Of a DNA stretch of 64,000 nt, positions 60,601 to 64,000 are shown piece by piece; within the stretch, counting starts at the first letter, position 1; every line of letters starts with the position of its first letter. Under the pieces are notes generated by a model. The model did not search any database, was not told the origin of the DNA, and saw nothing but the letters and a program-made list of their open reading frames with translations. The DNA is taken from contig NC_088324.1 of NCBI RefSeq assembly GCF_910592395.1, positions 14,038,953 to 14,102,952 on the forward strand. The letters are read 5' to 3'. Origin of the DNA: Lineus longissimus. Lineage: Eukaryota > Nemertea > Pilidiophora > Heteronemertea > Lineidae. A program made the translations under genes and the position numbers.

Positions 60601-63552
60601 TGAAGAAGCAGATGAGGAGGTGAACAGAATCTGTAGCGCCAGGGAGGATATGCGGGAACAGCCTGCAGAGGAAAATACTCAGTTAGAAGCAGATGTTTTG
60701 GAGAGTGGAAGAAGTGCCAAAGTTTGCGTAATGTGCGGCCTTGAAGACTCTTGCTGTATCTGTGGTCCAGATACCAAGTTTGTACCAGACTCCAGCCTAT
60801 TAGAAAAGATCTCGTATTCCAAATTAGAGAACGTCCGGGATGGGATTAAGCAATCTCGAATAGCTGAGGAGTTGAAGCGGCTTGAAGATTTATACGGGGT
60901 GTACAGCGATGACTCAGAAACTGACGGAGAAGATGAGGAGATAGGGGGCGCTCAAGTTCCAGTAGAGTCGTCGGCATCTGACCCTGATGACCGTGAGGAG
61001 TTGCAGGCATACAAGGAACAGTGTGAAAGTGCAAATCTCGGAAAGATGAGTGGAACCTTAACAGAGGAGAAGCTTGCCAAAAAGCCACCGAGGATTCGTC
61101 CAGGATCAGCCCAGCGGCGTTCGTCCATCCAAAATGGAAAGGTTGTCTTATTGGAGCATACAATCTCGCATCAGGATGAAGACGACACCGCTGATTCGAT
61201 TGAGCCAACTGCCAACCAGCAGACGTGAGTTTAAACTTTTAGCATCCAATGGGCCTTGCCCTCCCCCAGCTTCCACTCCTATCAAATCAATTGATGTGTT
61301 GTCACAGAATGATTGTAAGAATTATGGTCAGTTTTGCAGAAAAATCCCTTGGCAAATATTGAGATAAGCTACATAACTCTCAAACACTTTGCAAATAATT
61401 CATGAGAATTGTTTACCAATATGTGTAATAGACCGCATGATGTGGTATTGAGTGTATTGGCATATTTGGCTTGGGTCCATTTTTTTTAGGGTGGATGCTA
61501 ATTCATTTTGAGGTGCAATATGCCGCATGTTTTCTTATTTGATCACCATTTCTTTGCCAATGTGTAAATTCCATCGCAAATTATCCATTTTCTCGCCTGC
61601 TCGGTCACTTTCTTCCATTGTGATACCAGAAGTTATCAATTCAGTGCACCTGTCACCCCTGCCACTTGGATTGTTTCAACCCTTGGCATGATTCTGGTTG
61701 GTTGTGCAGCAGTTGAATGCCTCCTCCCTCAAACTGTATTGGTGTGACAAACCCATTCTGTGATATTTCTGAATATTGCCTATCAATTTCGCGGACAAAA
61801 TTTGTAATGTAAGTTCATGTCAGGAAGAATTTTATGATCAATTGTGTATCGAAGGAAAATGATATGGAATCATCCCCCACTCCAAACCCCAGACAAAACG
61901 TGATTGAATATACTTTTATTTCACTTTCAGGGAAGAAAATGCCAAACTAGAAGTTGTTGCCAATACCAAGACAATATTAAAACCAAGGTATGTACGTAAG
62001 ATGCTGTTTTTCCAAGATATTTACAGGGAATCTTAAAGATCCCTCAAACAATTCTTGGCCAAATGACTCCATCTTTGTCAAGCAATGAGTTCCATTAGAA
62101 CAAACTCACCTTTCGCCCTTGGATTGTGGTTTTTGCCTCATTGCCGTGGGTCCATTGGCACTATTTGCAAGAAATTTTTGTTTTATGTCACATTTAAGGG
62201 ACGTGGTACTTCAAGTACTACATTCATTACGTAGTAGTGACTGGCCCAAGTTCATGAGCATCAAAAGTTTCATTCGTCTTCTTCAGAAGTGAACCTGAAG
62301 ACTCCACACCGGTGGCCCCATACCCTCCACTCTGCTTCAAGATCAACGCCAGGCCTCCTCAAGGGTATCTTTACTATTTCGCCTACGGAACCGATATGAA
62401 TGCCGAGAGGTTACAGATTTATCTCGGCCGTGACATGACAGATAGGTTCTGGGGATTACTCTACGGATTCAAACTTGTCTTCAACAAAAGAGGTATGTCT
62501 GTCTTCTTCTAATTTCATGATCGCTCATGTCACAGTGGTTGTTTGAGGAGATCAGTGGTTTGAGCACAGGGCTCATAATAAGGAGGTCATTGGTTTGACT
62601 CTTGGAAGGATCACTTCTATTTCATCTCCGTCTTGAGCAAGCCTGAGACACCTAACCCAACATTGCTTCTTCCACCCAGGAGTATAGATGACCCATCTTT
62701 TACTGATTTCGTTTGATATTTCAGGTTCGGATGTAGAAGCAGGAGGTTTTGCTAACATCGAGTTCAACCCGTACTCATCAGTGGAGGGCTGCCTCTTCCT
62801 TATCACACCAGCAGAGCTGGCCATATTGGACAAGTATGTCGGATACCCAGAGGTAGGTCTCCTCATTTGGCCCAAAAATCAAGAACACAACATCCATTAC
62901 CCACATTGCTCAAAACTTAGGTATGGGTTGGGAATATTTAAAAGATAACTTTATCATAATGCAGGGGTTGCACACTCAATCCACTTCTTCGATCTGTTCA
63001 TTGACCATACAGTGTTTGATTTTAACTCCTCTCCTATTGATCATGGAGGAATTATGGTGCATGGCTATAGGCACCAGTGGCCTATGATCTTTCTGAATGA
63101 CTTTCTCTTCAGGGGTCTAAGATTCTTTCCACACTTGTTATCAGAACCTTCTCTCGCTTTCAGCATTATGAACATGCTATGTTCCCCACCTGGCTCTTGA
63201 ACTGTACCGAGCCTGATCTGTATGGTGTGGCACAGTACTGTGTCCCAGCATTGACCTATATCGCCCAGGACAAGTGGACACAAAAACGTAAGTCAGGAAA
63301 CCATTTTAAGAAGTGTTTTGATCTTTTGCAATTTTTGAGTGAGCAGCTGTCCATAGAGACCATATCCCAATATGTAACCTATCCCCTGTCTCTGATATGT
63401 CTTCATCCTGTATTTCAGCAACTGATCCTGCACTTTCGACAGAGTACAACATCAAGGAATGCCTGAAGAATGCCGATCTCCTGACCCCTGCGTATAAACA
63501 CAATCTGAATACACAACTGGAGGCCGCGCAGGAGCAAAGCATTCTCCAATAA
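51655..63552 (+). CDS. Giant acidic protein with C-terminal gamma-glutamylcyclotransferase-like domain
   Basis: Thirteen exons join without a phase break: 51655-51972, 52287-52359, 53535-53655, 53893-54034, 54182-54380, 54692-54890, 55045-55136, 55338-61224, 61931-61987, 62287-62492, 62725-62852, 63164-63287, 63419-63552 (TAA). They total 7680 bases, 2559 residues. An in-frame TGA at 51634 supports the start. Residues 1-380 are basic and Ser/Pro-rich with a possible nuclear signal RPKKRK. Residues of about 570-1620 are highly Glu/Asp-rich and probably disordered. About 1626-1760 carry CVDGHGCGTPEP repeats. About 1790-2040 hold repeated RPxS motifs and basic patches. Cys clusters lie at 2033-2058 and 2178-2190. 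Residues of about 2390-2530 form a GGCT-fold domain (YFAYGTDMN at 2393). The long exon 8 is unusual. No family name is known to me for the whole architecture. Confidence 0.9.
52400..52590 (+). repeat. tRNA-derived SINE-like insertion in intron 2 of the acidic-protein gene
   Basis: It contains a B-box-like TTGTTCGAACCC and a tail reading CTACCTAGGTGTACAAATGGG. That tail resembles the TATAAATGGGTACC-type ends of invertebrate SINEs. Boundaries are approximate. Confidence 0.45.
57820..57990 (+). repeat. 66 bp coding repeat (22 residues) in the acidic region
   Basis: GAGGCTACTG recurs at 57827, 57893 and 57959. The peptide unit is AVVEQEEATDREVQDTVE-like. Units are nearly identical in DNA, so the amplification is recent. 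Confidence 0.85.
58670..58960 (+). repeat. GATGAT-type microsatellite in coding sequence (Asp/Ala/Gly-rich)
   Basis: GATGATGMT-type triplets dominate, encoding DDDAADDDDDGDAADGDDAA and similar Asp-rich runs. It also produces long shadow frames on the other strand and in other phases. Confidence 0.8.
59069..59443 (+). repeat. 75 bp coding tandem repeat (CVDGHGCGTPEP unit)
   Basis: TGTGTDGATGG starts at 59069, 59144, 59219, 59294 and 59369, a strict 75 bp (25 residue) period. Degenerate members lie on each side (CGTPEP at about 59020, CVDGNGCGTPEP at about 59465). The central units are almost identical in DNA. Each unit has two cysteines spaced C-x5-C. Confidence 0.95.
62540..62690 (+). repeat. 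tRNA-derived SINE-like insertion in a late intron
   Basis: TGGTTTGAGCAC/TTGGTTTGACTC box-like segments precede CCACCCAGGAGTATAGATGACCC. That end is related to the CCACCCAGGTGTATAAATGGG-type tail seen in other invertebrate SINEs. It is diverged. Confidence 0.45.
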
Positions 63553-64000
63553 ATCTTGAGAGACAAATGAGATTATATGCAGGGAGGAAACCTTGTGGTT
63601 TGTGTACCTCTTGTGCTGCCCGTCTTGCCTTCAGATATTGCTGGAAATTTGTCCGTGAATTTCGCTCTTTTTAAAGGCATGAATATTGCTACTTAAGCCT
63701 CCTAAAGAGTAACATGTGTCAGTCAGAATGCATACACAGGTAAAATACTTTTAAGGTCGACGAAGAGAATTTATAAATATGCACGTTGCCCAATTTGCCA
63801 TTAGTTAAATGATGCATTCCAATTTTGTTAAAGCTTGTTGAGTTAGAGCACCGTCAACCCATATAACTCTGTGATAGTATCATCTATTTATGTTTATAGA
63901 TAATATATTTGTTAATTGAAGATGCAACTTTAATTAATCATGTGAACTATAAAATGTCAGCCTGCTGGTTCAGGTCCGTGTTTATTTCTTTCTACCTGTG
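63553..64000. other. 3' flank of the acidic-protein gene
   Basis: Probably 3' UTR. AT-rich, with no canonical AATAAA seen close to the stop and no further gene. Confidence 0.4.

Noticed and set aside
55831-61208. Many long open frames on the minus strand and in other phases across the big exon
   Set aside because: They are shadows of the Glu/Asp-rich codon usage (GAA, GAG, GAT, GCA) in the real plus-strand frame. They have Ser/Leu-only composition and no start or splice context.
1-64000. CRISPR array, bacterial operon or phage features
   Set aside because: The repeats found are minisatellites without spacer structure, and the genes are spliced metazoan genes.

Overview
The window is nuclear DNA from an animal. 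It has spliced genes with phase-consistent introns, two eukaryotic tRNA-Asp sequences, tRNA-derived SINE-like insertions, foldback and minisatellite repeats, and long gene-poor stretches. The orthologues recognised (CSNK2B, POLE3, an STKLD1-type kinase, a Gfi1-type SNAG exon) are metazoan. Intron density, AT-rich spacers and the style of the SINE tails suggest an invertebrate bilaterian, probably marine. I cannot fix the phylum from the sequence alone.

Left part (1 to about 27.9 kb): gene-poor. The clearest coding piece is a minus-strand first exon at 5190-5307 encoding a SNAG repressor peptide (MPRSFLVKSKK), with a TATA box just upstream. Its zinc-finger exons are not visible and probably lie beyond base 1. 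The rest holds a 61-64 bp minisatellite (6.15-6.73 kb), a 583 bp near-perfect palindrome (12.07-12.65 kb), two inverted tRNA-Asp sequences (11.76 and 15.64 kb, the second with a 5-nt insertion), further tandem and inverted repeats (20.0-20.4, 22.6, 24.0-24.4 kb) and a possible LTR remnant.

Right part (27.9 to 63.6 kb): gene-dense. On the minus strand are an STKLD1-like kinase plus armadillo-repeat gene (27928-39087, 18 coding exons seen plus one alternative exon) and POLE3 (39995-41436). Across a shared promoter-like interval with ETS and NRF-1-type motifs, CSNK2B runs on the plus strand (42679-48904) with two alternative terminal exons. The last gene (51655-63552, plus strand) joins 13 exons into one 7680-base reading frame. 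It encodes a 2559-residue, extremely acidic protein with cysteine-bearing repeats, many RPxS motifs, two Cys clusters and a C-terminal gamma-glutamylcyclotransferase-like domain.

Most interesting points: (1) the kinase gene has two homologous, same-phase exons for the kinase hinge, the signature of mutually exclusive splicing; (2) the same gene carries three separate tandem duplications that each overlap an exon edge; (3) CSNK2B has a duplicated last exon whose shared part differs only at synonymous sites; (4) the giant acidic protein ends in a GGCT-fold domain whose expected catalytic Glu appears to be Val. POLE3 and CSNK2B are housekeeping genes. The kinase and the acidic protein share RPxSA-type tails, which may hint at a common (possibly ciliary or cytoskeletal) setting; that is inference only.
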